DNA of 47,082 nt from Ramlibacter sp. (lineage in GTDB: Bacteria > Pseudomonadota > Gammaproteobacteria > Burkholderiales > Burkholderiaceae_C): contig NZ_JACCWG010000435.1 in NCBI RefSeq assembly GCF_013697775.1, positions 1 through 47,082 of the forward strand, written 5' to 3'. Under the pieces are notes generated by a model. That model ran no database searches. It was not told the DNA's origin and saw only the letters and a list, made by a program, of their open reading frames with translations. Numbering within the stretch: position 1 is the first letter of the stretch; each line of letters begins with the position of its first letter. Made by a program: the position numbers and the translations under genes. This document shows, piece after piece, positions 36,654 to 46,072 of the stretch.

Positions 36654-36764
36654 CGGCGCCGGCGAAAGCGCTGGCTCATGTGGGGTCGCGGACGATGAAG
36701 AAGCGTACGATCATGCCGCCCCTCCATTGCGTCTTCACAGGCTATCTTTGGCCAGGAATACTCC

Positions 36765-37391
36765 ATGCATCTCCGCCTTGTTTTGCCGCGCCGCACGCTT
36801 CTTGCTGCAACCCTCGTCGCCTGCTTGCTGTCTGCCTGGGCGTCGGCGCAAACCACCGCCGCGCCCATCCGCCTGCGCGGCACCATCGAGAGCATCGCGG
36901 CCGACCGGCTGGTGATGAAGGAACGCAGTGGCGAGCGCGTGGAACTCGCCCTGGCGCCCAACCTGACAGTGACCGAGATCTTTCCGGTGGGCATGGACAC
37001 GGTCACGCCCAACAGTTTCGTCGGCGTGGGCGCGACGCCGCAGGCGGATGGCACGCAGCGCGCCATCGCCGTGCTGGTGTTTCCCGAAGCGATGCGCGGC
37101 ACCGGTGAAGGCCACCGGCCGTTCGATTTCCTGCCGCAAAGCACGATGACCAATGCAACGGTCGCGGGCCAAGCCACCGCCGCGGACGGCAACCGGCTGA
37201 CCCTGGCCTATCCCGGCGGCGAAAAGACCGTCGTGGTCGCGCCCGGCACGCCCATCGTGAGCCTGCGCCCCGGCAGCCGCGAACTGCTGGTGCCGGGTGC
37301 CGGCGTGTCGGTGACGGCGCAGGTGGTTGGGGAGAAGGCGACGGCCACGCGCATCAGCACGGGGCGCAACGGGTTCGCACCGCCGTACTGA
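36765..37391 (+). CDS. Exported DUF5666-like protein
   Basis: Signal peptide LLAATLVACLLSAWASA; RLRGTIESIAADRLVMKERSGERVELALAPN beta-rich repeat. Confidence 0.6.
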   Translation: MHLRLVLPRRTLLAATLVACLLSAWASAQTTAAPIRLRGTIESIAADRLVMKERSGERVELALAPNLTVTEIFPVGMDTVTPNSFVGVGATPQADGTQRAIAVLVFPEAMRGTGEGHRPFDFLPQSTMTNATVAGQATAADGNRLTLAYPGGEKTVVVAPGTPIVSLRPGSRELLVPGAGVSVTAQVVGEKATATRISTGRNGFAPPY

Positions 37392-37403
37392 CGGCTGCCC
37401 GGC

Positions 37404-37583
37404 TCATTTGCCTTCCCGGCGTTCCCTGGCCCGCCGAACCTGGCGGGTCTCGGCGGCGCGGGCTGCGTGCGCGGTGCGCTCGCGGCGGCGCGCACGCCAG
37501 CGCGCTCCGAGGATGCGCGCGCTGATGAAAGCGAGCACAAAACCGAAAAGGACAACGAGCAATTTGCCGGAATCGATGGGCAT
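37404..37583 (-). CDS. Small single-TM membrane protein (59 aa)
   Basis: Hand-translated MPIDSGKLLVVLFGFVLAFISARILGARWRARRERTAHAARAAETRQVRRARERREGK*. Confidence 0.5.
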   Translation of the reverse strand: MPIDSGKLLVVLFGFVLAFISARILGARWRARRRERTAHAARAAETRQVRRARERREGK

Positions 37584-37676
37584 GGAACGCGGACGCCGAG
37601 TGCGCAGGGGCGTCCATTCTCGCCTTCAGCCGATCTTCGGTGGAAGCAGCTCCCACACCTCCAGGCAGTCAGTCCC

Positions 37677-38876
37677 TCAAATCGCCCGCCCCAAGCGCCC
37701 CACCCCCTCCTCGATCTTTCCCACATCCGCAGTCGCAAAACTCAAGCGCAGCGTAGACGGATCAGGCTCCGTCGCATAGAACGGCGTGCCCGGCACGAAC
37801 GCCACGCCCTGCTCGATGGCCCGCTTCGCGAGCTCCGCGGCGTCCTTCACCTTGCCGCCCGCGCCGGTCAGCTTCGCCCAGAAGAACATGCCGCCTTGCG
37901 GCTGCGTGAATTCGATGGCGTCGCCCAGCTCCCGCTTCAGCGCCTTGCCCATCGCCAGCGCGCGCTCGGCATACGCCGTGCGCACGGTCTGCAGGGCGGC
38001 GGGCATGCGGCCGCTTTTCAGGTACTGCGCGGCGGTGGCCTGCGCGAAGGTGCTGGTGTGCGCGTCGCTGAACTGCTTGCACATCACCGCTTTGGCCAGC
38101 AGCTCCGGCGGCGCGATCATCCAGCCCACGCGCAGGCCGGGGCTCAGCACCTTGCTCAGGCTGCCGCAGTACGCCAGCCACTCGCGGCTGCCAGGCACGT
38201 CCTTGCTCAGGGCCAGCATGGAAGGCGGCGGCGGCTCGCTGCCGAAGTACAGCTCGCCGTAGGGGTCGTCCTCCACCACCAGCGTCTTGTACTTGGCGGC
38301 GATCTCCAGCACCTTCATGCGGCGCTCGCGCGTGAGCAGCGCGCCGCTCGGGTTGCCGAAGCTGGGGATCAGGTACACCAGCTTGGGCTTGTGCTCGGCC
38401 ACCAGCTGCTCCAGCCTGTCGGTGTCCACGCCGTGCGCGTCCACCGGCGCGCTGACCAGATCGGCGCCGTACAGGCGAAAGCACTGGATGGTGGCCAGGA
38501 AGGTCGGGCCTTCCACGATCACCTTGTCGCCCGGGCCGATCATGGTCTTGCCCAGCAGGTCCAGCGCCTGCTGGCTGCCGGTGGTCACCATCAGCTGCTG
38601 CGGCTCGATGTCGCCCACGCCCTTGCGGCGCATGAACTCCGCCAGCTGCGTGCGCAGCGGCTCATGGCCTTCGGTGGCGCCGTACTGCAAGGCGGCGCCC
38701 GGCTCCTCGGCCAGTGCAGCGTTCACGGCCTGCTGGATGCCCGCCACGTCGAACATCGCGCTGTCCGGAAAGCCACCGGCAAAGCTGATGATGCCGGGCT
38801 TGCCCAGCAGCTTGAACAGCTCGCGGATGGCGGAGGTTTCGACGTTGTTGAGGCGATCGGCAAACGGCAGGGACAT
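37677..38876 (-). CDS. PLP-dependent aminotransferase class I/II (2-aminoadipate aminotransferase-like)
   Basis: IISFAGGFPDSAMFD...GATEGHEPLRTQLAEFM...YLIPSFGNPSGALLT...YCGSLSKVLSPGLRVGW. Confidence 0.9.
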   Translation of the reverse strand: MSLPFADRLNNVETSAIRELFKLLGKPGIISFAGGFPDSAMFDVAGIQQAVNAALAEEPGAALQYGATEGHEPLRTQLAEFMRRKGVGDIEPQQLMVTTGSQQALDLLGKTMIGPGDKVIVEGPTFLATIQCFRLYGADLVSAPVDAHGVDTDRLEQLVAEHKPKLVYLIPSFGNPSGALLTRERRMKVLEIAAKYKTLVVEDDPYGELYFGSEPPPPSMLALSKDVPGSREWLAYCGSLSKVLSPGLRVGWMIAPPELLAKAVMCKQFSDAHTSTFAQATAAQYLKSGRMPAALQTVRTAYAERALAMGKALKRELGDAIEFTQPQGGMFFWAKLTGAGGKVKDAAELAKRAIEQGVAFVPGTPFYATEPDPSTLRLSFATADVGKIEEGVGRLGRAI

Positions 38877-38945
38877 GGCGGTTCTCTGGACTTCAAGAAA
38901 GGGAAATGCACGAATTCAGGCATTGTGGCGCCGTGCCGCGCAGGA

Positions 38946-39419
38946 TTAAAGCGTCTTGCGGTACACGATGAAGCCCGAGCGCTCGGCCAGCTGGTTGTAC
39001 AGGTGCTGCGCCGTGCCGTTGCTCTCGTGCGTCTGCCAGTACACGCGCGCGCACTGCGCGGCCTGGGCGCGGCCGTACACCGCCTCGATCAGCTCGCGGC
39101 CGATGCCGCGTCCGCGCGCCGCTTCCACGGTGAACAGGTCCGACAGGTAGCAGCTGGGCGCCACCGCGATGGTGCTGGGGTGGAACAGGTAGTGGGCCAG
39201 CCCAAGCAGCCGGCCATCGGCTTCGGCCACCAGCGCGTGCATCGGTTGTTCGGCATCGAGAAAGCGCGCCCAGGTAACGCGCGTCACGTCCTCCGGCAAG
39301 GCAGTGGCGCCATCGCGCTCGTAGAAGGCGTTGTAGCCGTCCCAAAGGACTTTCCACTGCGCATAGTCGTCCGGCTGGACGAAGCGGATGACGACGGGCG
39401 ACGACGGATCGGATGGCAT
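38946..39419 (-). CDS. GNAT N-acetyltransferase
   Basis: YLSDLFTVEAARGRGIGRELIEAVYGRA...YWQTHESNGTAQHLYNQL. Confidence 0.87.
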   Translation of the reverse strand: MPSDPSSPVVIRFVQPDDYAQWKVLWDGYNAFYERDGATALPEDVTRVTWARFLDAEQPMHALVAEADGRLLGLAHYLFHPSTIAVAPSCYLSDLFTVEAARGRGIGRELIEAVYGRAQAAQCARVYWQTHESNGTAQHLYNQLAERSGFIVYRKTL

Positions 39420-39470
39420 GGTGCGGCCTCTCGGGAGCTTCGCGCCATTATCGGCGCGGCCCCGCGCGGC

Positions 39471-40397
39471 TCACTGCGTGGCGGTGGCGCCGCTGCCGCG
39501 CCGCCAGGCGCCCGGGCCCATGCCGCGTTCGCGCTTGAAGGCCTTGCTGAAGGCGGCTTCGGATTCATAGCCGACTTGCGAGGCCACCTGCCCGAGCGAC
39601 AGGCCGTCCTGCCGCAGGAGGTTCGCCGCCTTGAACATGCGCCAGCGCGTCAGGTACTCCAGCGGGCTCTGGCCCACGCGCTGGCGAAAGCGCAGCGCGA
39701 AGGCCGACCGCGAAAGCAGCGCCGCGGACGCCAGCGTGTCCACCGTCCACGGCCGCGCCATGTCCTTGTGCATGGCGCGCAGCGCCGGGCCGATGCGCGC
39801 GTCGGCCAGCGCGCCCAGCCAGCCCGATTCCTCCTCGCCCGCCGAGGCCACGTGTGCGCGCACCGCCTGCACAAAGAGGATGTCGGCCAGCCGGCTCACC
39901 ACCAGGCCCGAGCCCAGCCCCGGCTCGCCGGTTTCCATGGCCAGCAGCTGCAGCGTGCCCTGAAGGGCGTGCGCGCGGGCCTGGTCCATGCGCACGTGCA
40001 GCAGCGTGGGCAGCAGGTCCAGCAGCGGCGTTGCGGCCGTGCGGTCGAACAGGAACCAGCCGCACAGCACGGTGGCCGCCGTGCCGCTGCCGCCCAATTC
40101 CACCGTGCCGCCGATGCGGTCGCGCACGGCGGAGGCGCAGCTCACCGTGGGCGTGAGCGGGTGGTCGCGCAGCACGTGCGCGCTGCCGTGCGCCAGCACG
40201 AAGCAGTCGCCGGCGGCCAGCGGCACCGGGTCGTCGAAGCCCTCCACCTCCAGCAGGCAGCTGCCGCGCACCACCAGGCCGAAGCGCGCGGAGGTGCCGC
40301 CGTTGAGGCTCAGGCCCCAGGGCGCGCGCGCCTCCAGGCGGGCGTAGAGGGCGCTTTGCACGCGCATGGCGGCGAAGATGTCGTCGAGCGGGTCCAT
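39471..40397 (-). CDS. AraC-family regulator with AraC-ligand-binding (cupin) domain
   Basis: C-terminal RSAFALRFRQRVGQSPLEYLTRWRMFKAANLLRQDGLSLGQVASQVGYESEAAFSKAFKRERGMGPGAWRR. Confidence 0.9.
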   Translation of the reverse strand: MDPLDDIFAAMRVQSALYARLEARAPWGLSLNGGTSARFGLVVRGSCLLEVEGFDDPVPLAAGDCFVLAHGSAHVLRDHPLTPTVSCASAVRDRIGGTVELGGSGTAATVLCGWFLFDRTAATPLLDLLPTLLHVRMDQARAHALQGTLQLLAMETGEPGLGSGLVVSRLADILFVQAVRAHVASAGEEESGWLGALADARIGPALRAMHKDMARPWTVDTLASAALLSRSAFALRFRQRVGQSPLEYLTRWRMFKAANLLRQDGLSLGQVASQVGYESEAAFSKAFKRERGMGPGAWRRGSGATATQ

Positions 40398-40499
40398 GGA
40401 TGGCTGTTCGGTGGATCGGACGGTGGGATTGGACGAACGGACAGGAATCATGGTGCATTGCGCATTCACCGTCCGGGCTGCCGGGGCAAAGATACACGC

Positions 40500-40919
40500 A
40501 TGAACCCAATTGCCGCAACCACCCCGGTCCCGATGCTGTCCCCGGAAGCACTCGCCGCCCTCGCCGGGCGCTACATCGAGATGTGGAACATCGCCGATGC
40601 CGCCGAGCGCCGCCGGGCCGTCGAATCCGTCTGGGTGCCCGAGGGCTGCCACTCGGTGCGCACGCTGCAGGCCCGCGGGTATGAGGAACTGGTGCAGCGC
40701 GTGGCGTCTTCGCACGAGAAGAACGTGCGCGACAAGGGCTTCCGCTTTCGCCTGAGCGGCCAGCCGCAGCAGCTGCAGGGCGCCGTGCTGCTGCACTGGG
40801 ACATGATGTGCCCGCCCTCGCCCGCGCTGGAAGCCTACGGCCTGGTGTTCGCGCACCTGGCGCCCGATGGGCGCATCGCCGCCGACTACCAGTTCGTGCT
40901 GCCGACACCGCAGGCCTGA
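40500..40919 (+). CDS. NTF2/SnoaL-like protein
   Basis: RYIEMWNIADAAERRRAVESVWVPEG...GAVLLHWDM. Confidence 0.65.
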   Translation: MNPIAATTPVPMLSPEALAALAGRYIEMWNIADAAERRRAVESVWVPEGCHSVRTLQARGYEELVQRVASSHEKNVRDKGFRFRLSGQPQQLQGAVLLHWDMMCPPSPALEAYGLVFAHLAPDGRIAADYQFVLPTPQA

Positions 40920-41013
40920 AGCAGGGCCCTTACCTCCCACGTCATTGTCCGGCCGCAGGTGGCGCGGCCACACTGCGGGGGCACCGCTCGCACTCTCGCT
41001 TTTTGGATCCGCC

Positions 41014-42459
41014 ATGAGCAACCCAATCGCATCCGCTTCCCTCGCTGGCGCACCGGCGCACGCCACGCAGCAGCAGCCCGGCCGCCTGGCGCTGCTGGTC
41101 ATGCTGTCCGGCACTTTCATGGTGGTGCTGGATTTCTTCATCGTGAACGTCGCCCTGCCCGCGCTGCAGGCCGACCTGCGCGCGAGCACGGGCACCGTGC
41201 AGATGGTGGTGGCCGGCTACGGCCTGGCCAATGCCGCCGGCCTCATCACCGGCGGGCGCCTGGGCGACATCTTCGGGCGGCGCCGCATGTTCATGCTGGG
41301 GCTGCTGCTGTTCACGCTGGCGTCGCTGGCCTGCGGCCTGGCGCCCAATGGCGACGTCCTGGTGGCGGCGCGCGTGCTGCAGGGCATGGCCGGCGCGGTG
41401 CTGCAGCCGCAAGTGCTGGCGATGATCGCGCTGGTCTACACCGGCGAGTCGCGCGCCAAAGCCTTCGGTGCCTACGGGCTCGCGCTGGGCCTGGGCGCGG
41501 CGCTGGGCCAGCTCATCGGCGGCGTGCTGATCCACCTGGACATCGCGCACCTCGGCTGGCGCAGCTGCTTTCTCATCAACATTCCCATCGGCGTCGCCGG
41601 CCTGCTGCTGGCGCCGCGCTTCATTCCACCGCTGGCCAACACCGGCGCGAGCCGGCTCGACTTGGTGGGCATGCTGCTCGCCGCGGCCGGTTCGGTGGCC
41701 GTGGTGCTGCCGCTGGTGGAAGGCCGGCAGCAAGGCTGGCCCGTGTGGAGCATCGCGATGCTGGTGGCCGCGCTGCCCCTGCTGGCGCTGTTCGCCTGGT
41801 ACCAGCGGTGGCTGGCCGCGCGCGGCGGCGCGCCGCTGGTGGCGCCCGCGCTGCTCGCGCACCGGCGTTTCGTGCGGGGGCTGCTGGCCACGCTGGCGTT
41901 CTACGTGGGCAACGCGTCGCTGTATCTCGTGCTGGCGCTCTATCTGCAGCAAGGCCTGCACATCGCGCCGATGCATTCGGGCCTGGTGTTCACGGCCATG
42001 GCCGTGGGCTTTTTCCTGGCGTCGATGGGCTCGGCGCGGCTGGCCAAACGCTTCGGCGGCGCGCCCATCGCGCGCGGCGCGCTGCTGCTGGCCGCCGGCC
42101 ACGTGCTGCAGCTTGGCAACGTGCTGTGGGGTGGCCAGCACATGCTGGCATTGATGGTGCCGATCCTGTTCGTGCAGGGCCTGGGCCTGGGCGTGGTGAT
42201 GGCGCCGCTGGTCTCGGCCGTTCTCGCCGGCCTGCCGCCGCAGCACGCGGGCGTGGCATCGGGCGTGCTGGCCATGGTGCAGCAGACCGGCAACGCGCTG
42301 GGTGTGGCGCTGATCGGCCTGCTGTTCTACGGGCAGCTGCACGGGGCGGTAACACCGGCTGCGTATGCCGATGCGTTCGCGGCGTCGCTTGTGTACCTGA
42401 CGGTGTCGGCGCTGGGGGTGGCACTGCTGTATCGGCGGCTGGTGCGCGTGGGGGCGTGA
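41014..42459 (+). CDS. MFS transporter, DHA2-type (14 TM)
   Basis: MVVLDFFIVNVALPALQADLRAS; GGRLGDIFGRRRMFMLG. Confidence 0.88.
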   Translation: MSNPIASASLAGAPAHATQQQPGRLALLVMLSGTFMVVLDFFIVNVALPALQADLRASTGTVQMVVAGYGLANAAGLITGGRLGDIFGRRRMFMLGLLLFTLASLACGLAPNGDVLVAARVLQGMAGAVLQPQVLAMIALVYTGESRAKAFGAYGLALGLGAALGQLIGGVLIHLDIAHLGWRSCFLINIPIGVAGLLLAPRFIPPLANTGASRLDLVGMLLAAAGSVAVVLPLVEGRQQGWPVWSIAMLVAALPLLALFAWYQRWLAARGGAPLVAPALLAHRRFVRGLLATLAFYVGNASLYLVLALYLQQGLHIAPMHSGLVFTAMAVGFFLASMGSARLAKRFGGAPIARGALLLAAGHVLQLGNVLWGGQHMLALMVPILFVQGLGLGVVMAPLVSAVLAGLPPQHAGVASGVLAMVQQTGNALGVALIGLLFYGQLHGAVTPAAYADAFAASLVYLTVSALGVALLYRRLVRVGA

Positions 42460-42491
42460 TTGCGTTGCTTGGGTGGCAGCGACCGGCGGTC

Positions 42492-42620
42492 GGGGTGGGC
42501 CAGGCTCCGGGATCACGCTCGCGGGCGTCTGCCTTGGTACGCACAGATCACGTCGTCAACACCGCTGTGCCGTGCTGCCTCTGTGGCGACCGCGAATGGA
42601 CCCTGCGCCTGGCCCACCCC
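42492..42620 (+). repeat. Palindromic-ended element copy 1 (129 bp, 13-bp TIR GGGGTGGGCCAGG/CCTGGCCCACCCC)
   Basis: Direct reading; interior matches reverse complement of copy 2. Confidence 0.8.
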
Positions 42621-42748
42621 GACCGCCGGCCGCACGTGTCGCTTTCACTTTCGAACGCCCCCTCACCCCGGCCCTCTCCCCCTGGGGGGAGAGAGAGGAA
42701 GTCCGGTCCCGGGCGGAACGCTCCGGTGCAACGTGGAGGGCAGTGGTT

Positions 42749-42875
42749 GGGGTACCCGGGCGCAGGGTCCATTCGCGGCCGCTACAGAGGCTGCACGGCA
42801 CCGCGGTGTTGACGACGGGCCGGCAGCATGCCGGGGCAGTCGCCCGCGAGCGTGATCCCGGAGCCCGGGTACCCC
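42749..42875 (-). repeat. Palindromic-ended element copy 2 (127 bp, 13-bp TIR GGGGTACCCGGGC/GCCCGGGTACCCC), inverted relative to copy 1
   Basis: Shared cores tccgggatcacgctcgcgggcg and gtcgtcaacaccgc-gtgccgtgc-gcctctgt-gcg-ccgcgaatggaccctgcg. Confidence 0.8.
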
Positions 42876-42907
42876 GGCCACTGCCCGATGCCACCCAAGC
42901 CAAAGCG

Positions 42908-44518
42908 TCAAAACCCCGCCGCCAGCCCGTCCCTTCGCGAATCGCTGGCCGCCACATACCCTTCCACCTTCGGATCCCCCAGCCGCCAGATGAACTGCCC
43001 CGCGCCGAAGTCCTGGTAGCTGTCGTTGATGACTTCCATGTGGTGGCCGCGGTTGGCCAGCTCCTGCACGGTAGCCGGGTCCATCTGCGCTTCCACGTTG
43101 ATCTCCAGGCCCTGGTTGAAGCGCCAGCGCGGCGCGTCGCACGCGGCCTGCGGGCTCTGGCCGTAATCCAGCATGCGCACCAGCGTCTGCATGTGGCCCT
43201 GCGGCTGCATGTTGGCGCCCATCACGCCGTAGCTCATGACCGGCTGGCCATTCTTGGTGAGGAAGGCCGGGATGATGGTGTGGAACGGCCGCTTGCCGGG
43301 CGCCACCTGGTTCGGCCCGGGCGACACGCTGAAGCCGTGGCCGCGGTTCTGCAGGCTGACGCCGTACTGCGGCTCCACGCAGCCCGAGCCGAAGCCCATG
43401 TAGTTGCTCTGGATGAAGCTCACCATCATGCCGTTCTCGTCCGCCGCGGTCAGGTAGATGGTGCCGCCCTTGGCCACGTTGCCGGCGCCGAAGTCCTGCG
43501 CGCGCTTCATGTCGATCAGCTTCGCGCGGCTGGCCAGGTAGGCGTCGTCCAGCATCTGTTCGGGCGTGACCTCCATCGCCGAGGGTTCGGCCACGTACTT
43601 GTAGATGTCGGCGAAGGCCAGCTTCATGGCCTCGATCTGCAGGTGCTGCGAATCGGCGCCGTCCACCGGCATGCCGGCCACGTCGAACTTGTCCAGGATG
43701 CCGATGGCGATGAGCGCGGCGATGCCCTGTCCGTTGGGCGGGATCTCGTGCAGCGTGTGGCCGCGGTAGTTCTTGGCGATGGGTGCCACCCACTCCGGCT
43801 TGTAGGCCGCGAGGTCTGCCGCCGTGATGGCGCCGCCGTGCTCGCCAGCAAAACGCGCGATGGCCTGCGCGATCTCGCCGCGGTAGTAGGCCTCGCCCTT
43901 CGTCTGCGCGACCAGCCGCAGCGCGCGCGCCGCCGCCTTGAACTGGAACAGCTCGCCCGCGCGCGGCGCGCGGCCCCAGGGCAAAAAGCTCTGCGCGAAG
44001 CCGGGCATGGAGCCCAGCTCCGGCGTGGCCGCGGCCCACTTCTGCTGCACCACCGGCGGCAGCATGTAGCCGCGCTCGGCGATGTCGATGGCCGGCTCCA
44101 TCAGGTCGGCGAAAGGCAGCTTGCCGAAGCGCTCCGACAGCGCCGCCCAGCCCGCCACCGCGCCCGGCACGGTGACGGAGTCCAGGCCCCGCTTGGGCGG
44201 CTTGCGCACGTCGGCGCCGTACTTGCCGCGGAAGTAGTCGGGCGTCCAGGCCGCCGGTGCCTGGCCGGACGCGTTCAGGCCGTGCAGTTCCTTGCCGTCC
44301 CACAGGATCGCGAAGGCGTCGCTGCCCAGGCCGTTGCTGACCGGCTCGCACAGGGTCATGACGGCCGCGGCGGCGATGGCCGCATCGACCGCGTTGCCGC
44401 CCTTCCACAGCATGCGCAGGCCGGCCTGTGCGCCCAGCGGGTGCGAGGTGGACACCACATTGCGCGCGAACACCGGCAGGCGCGTGGTCGGATAGGGGTT
44501 CTGGTAGTTGAAAGTCAT
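42908..44518 (-). CDS. Gamma-glutamyltransferase family protein
   Basis: VVSTSHPLGAQAGLRMLWKGGNAVDAAIAAA; GTIYLTAADENGMMVSFIQSNYMGFGSG. Confidence 0.92.
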   Translation of the reverse strand: MTFNYQNPYPTTRLPVFARNVVSTSHPLGAQAGLRMLWKGGNAVDAAIAAAAVMTLCEPVSNGLGSDAFAILWDGKELHGLNASGQAPAAWTPDYFRGKYGADVRKPPKRGLDSVTVPGAVAGWAALSERFGKLPFADLMEPAIDIAERGYMLPPVVQQKWAAATPELGSMPGFAQSFLPWGRAPRAGELFQFKAAARALRLVAQTKGEAYYRGEIAQAIARFAGEHGGAITAADLAAYKPEWVAPIAKNYRGHTLHEIPPNGQGIAALIAIGILDKFDVAGMPVDGADSQHLQIEAMKLAFADIYKYVAEPSAMEVTPEQMLDDAYLASRAKLIDMKRAQDFGAGNVAKGGTIYLTAADENGMMVSFIQSNYMGFGSGCVEPQYGVSLQNRGHGFSVSPGPNQVAPGKRPFHTIIPAFLTKNGQPVMSYGVMGANMQPQGHMQTLVRMLDYGQSPQAACDAPRWRFNQGLEINVEAQMDPATVQELANRGHHMEVINDSYQDFGAGQFIWRLGDPKVEGYVAASDSRRDGLAAGF

Positions 44519-44552
44519 GTTCCGTTCCTGCGGCCGGCGCCCGGGCAGCGAT

Positions 44553-45249
44553 TCAATCTGCGGTGAGCTTGCGCTCGGTGATGATCTTCTTCCACTTGGC
44601 GCGGTCGGCTTCGGCCATGCCAGCGAACTGCTGCGGCGTGCCGCCCACCGGCTCGATGCCCAGGCGCGCCAGCCGGTCCTTCACGGCCTGCTCCTGCAGC
44701 GCCTGGTTCAGCGCCGTGTTGAGCCGCATCACGACGTCGGCCGGCAGGCCCTTGGGGCCGTACAGGCCGGACTACGACTTGAACGCTTCGGCCGTGAGGT
44801 GCACGATGGTGGCGTTGCCGCTGCTGGCGTAGTTCAGCTTGCCGGGGTTCTTGCGCGCGTAATCGATCCATTCCTTCACGGTTTTGGCGGGCGCGCTGTT
44901 GGGCACCAGCATGATGCTGGGCGCGTTGCCCACATGGGCGACCGGCGTGAAGTCGGCCACCGCGTCGTAGGGCAGCTTGTTGCCGAAGCTCGGGCCGATG
45001 CTGTGCGTGCTGCTGGTAGCCAGCAGCAGCGTGTAGCCGTCGGGGGCTGCCTTGGCAACGACGTCCGAGCCGATGGTGCCGCCCGCGCCGGGCCGGTTCT
45101 CCGCCACCACCGCCTGCCCCAGCCGCTCCGACAGGCGCTGCGAGATCGCGCGCGCGAAGATGTCGGTGGCGCCGCCCGCGGGGAACGGCACGATCCAGCG
45201 CACCGGCTTGGCCGGCCAGGGCCAGGGCGGTGAGCACGCGTCTGTTCAT
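44553..45249 (-). pseudogene. TctC/Bug-type tripartite tricarboxylate transporter substrate-binding protein, disrupted
   Basis: AKPVRWIVPFPAGGATDIFAR...HLTAEAFKS*SGLYGPKGLPADVVMRLN...KKIITERKLTAD*: in-frame TAG and missing middle; signal peptide in a different frame. Confidence 0.78.
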
Positions 45250-45313
45250 GGCACCCATTATCGAAACCGACATGGAAAAGCCAAAGCAAATATTCGTTTA
45301 GCCACGCTAAAGG

Positions 45314-46072
45314 CTGGAGGCCGAGCTGCGCCGGCCGCTGTTCGAGCGCCAGGGCAAGTCGGTCACGCTCAGCAGCACGGGACGCGCGCTGGTGCCGGGC
45401 GTGCGCAAGCTGGTCGCCACCTACGAGCAGACGCTGCAGGCGCCCGCCGCCGGCATCATGTCGGGCACGGTGCACCTGGGCGCGGTGGTGTCGGCGGTGC
45501 GCCCGCTGATCCAGGCCACGCTGGCGCTCAAGCGCAGGCACCCGCTGCTGGAACTGCACGTGTCGGCGGCCAAGTCGATGGAGCTGGTGGCGCGCGTGGC
45601 CGGCGGCGAGCTGGACGCCGCCATCGCCGTGCGCGAGCCGGGGCCGCACCATCCGGACCTCGGCTGGACCGCGCTGTACGGCGAGCCGATGGTGCTGGTC
45701 GCGCCGCGCAAGGCCGAGGAGGCGCCGCTGCGCACGCTGCTGCAGCGCCACCCGTTCATCCGCTTCGACCACACGCAGCACACCGGCCAGCTGGTGGAGC
45801 GGGCGCTGCGCAAACTGCGCGCCGCGCCGCAGGAGTTCCTGGAGCTCAACGCCATCGAGAGCATCGTCGAGCTGGTGCGCTCGGGCCTGGGCGTGACGGT
45901 GCTGCCGCAGCTGCGCGAGAGCCGCTGGAGCGCCGACGCGCGGCTGCGCGTGCTGGAGATCCCCAACACCGAGGAGCGCCGCATCGCGCTGGTGCAGCGG
46001 CGCGACGGCGCCAACGCGCCGGTGGTGGGCGCGCTGGTCCAGGCCCTTACACTCGCCGGCCATGAAGGATGA
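45314..46072 (+). pseudogene. LysR-family regulator lacking its N-terminal HTH
   Basis: Begins LEAELRRPLFERQGKSVTLSSTGRALVPG, the post-HTH segment of a LysR protein; in-frame TAA two codons upstream. Confidence 0.7.

Noticed and set aside
37467-40919. 1150-aa plus-strand ORF
   Set aside because: Spans antisense of aminotransferase, GNAT and AraC genes and only at its end coincides with the NTF2-like gene (real start 40500).
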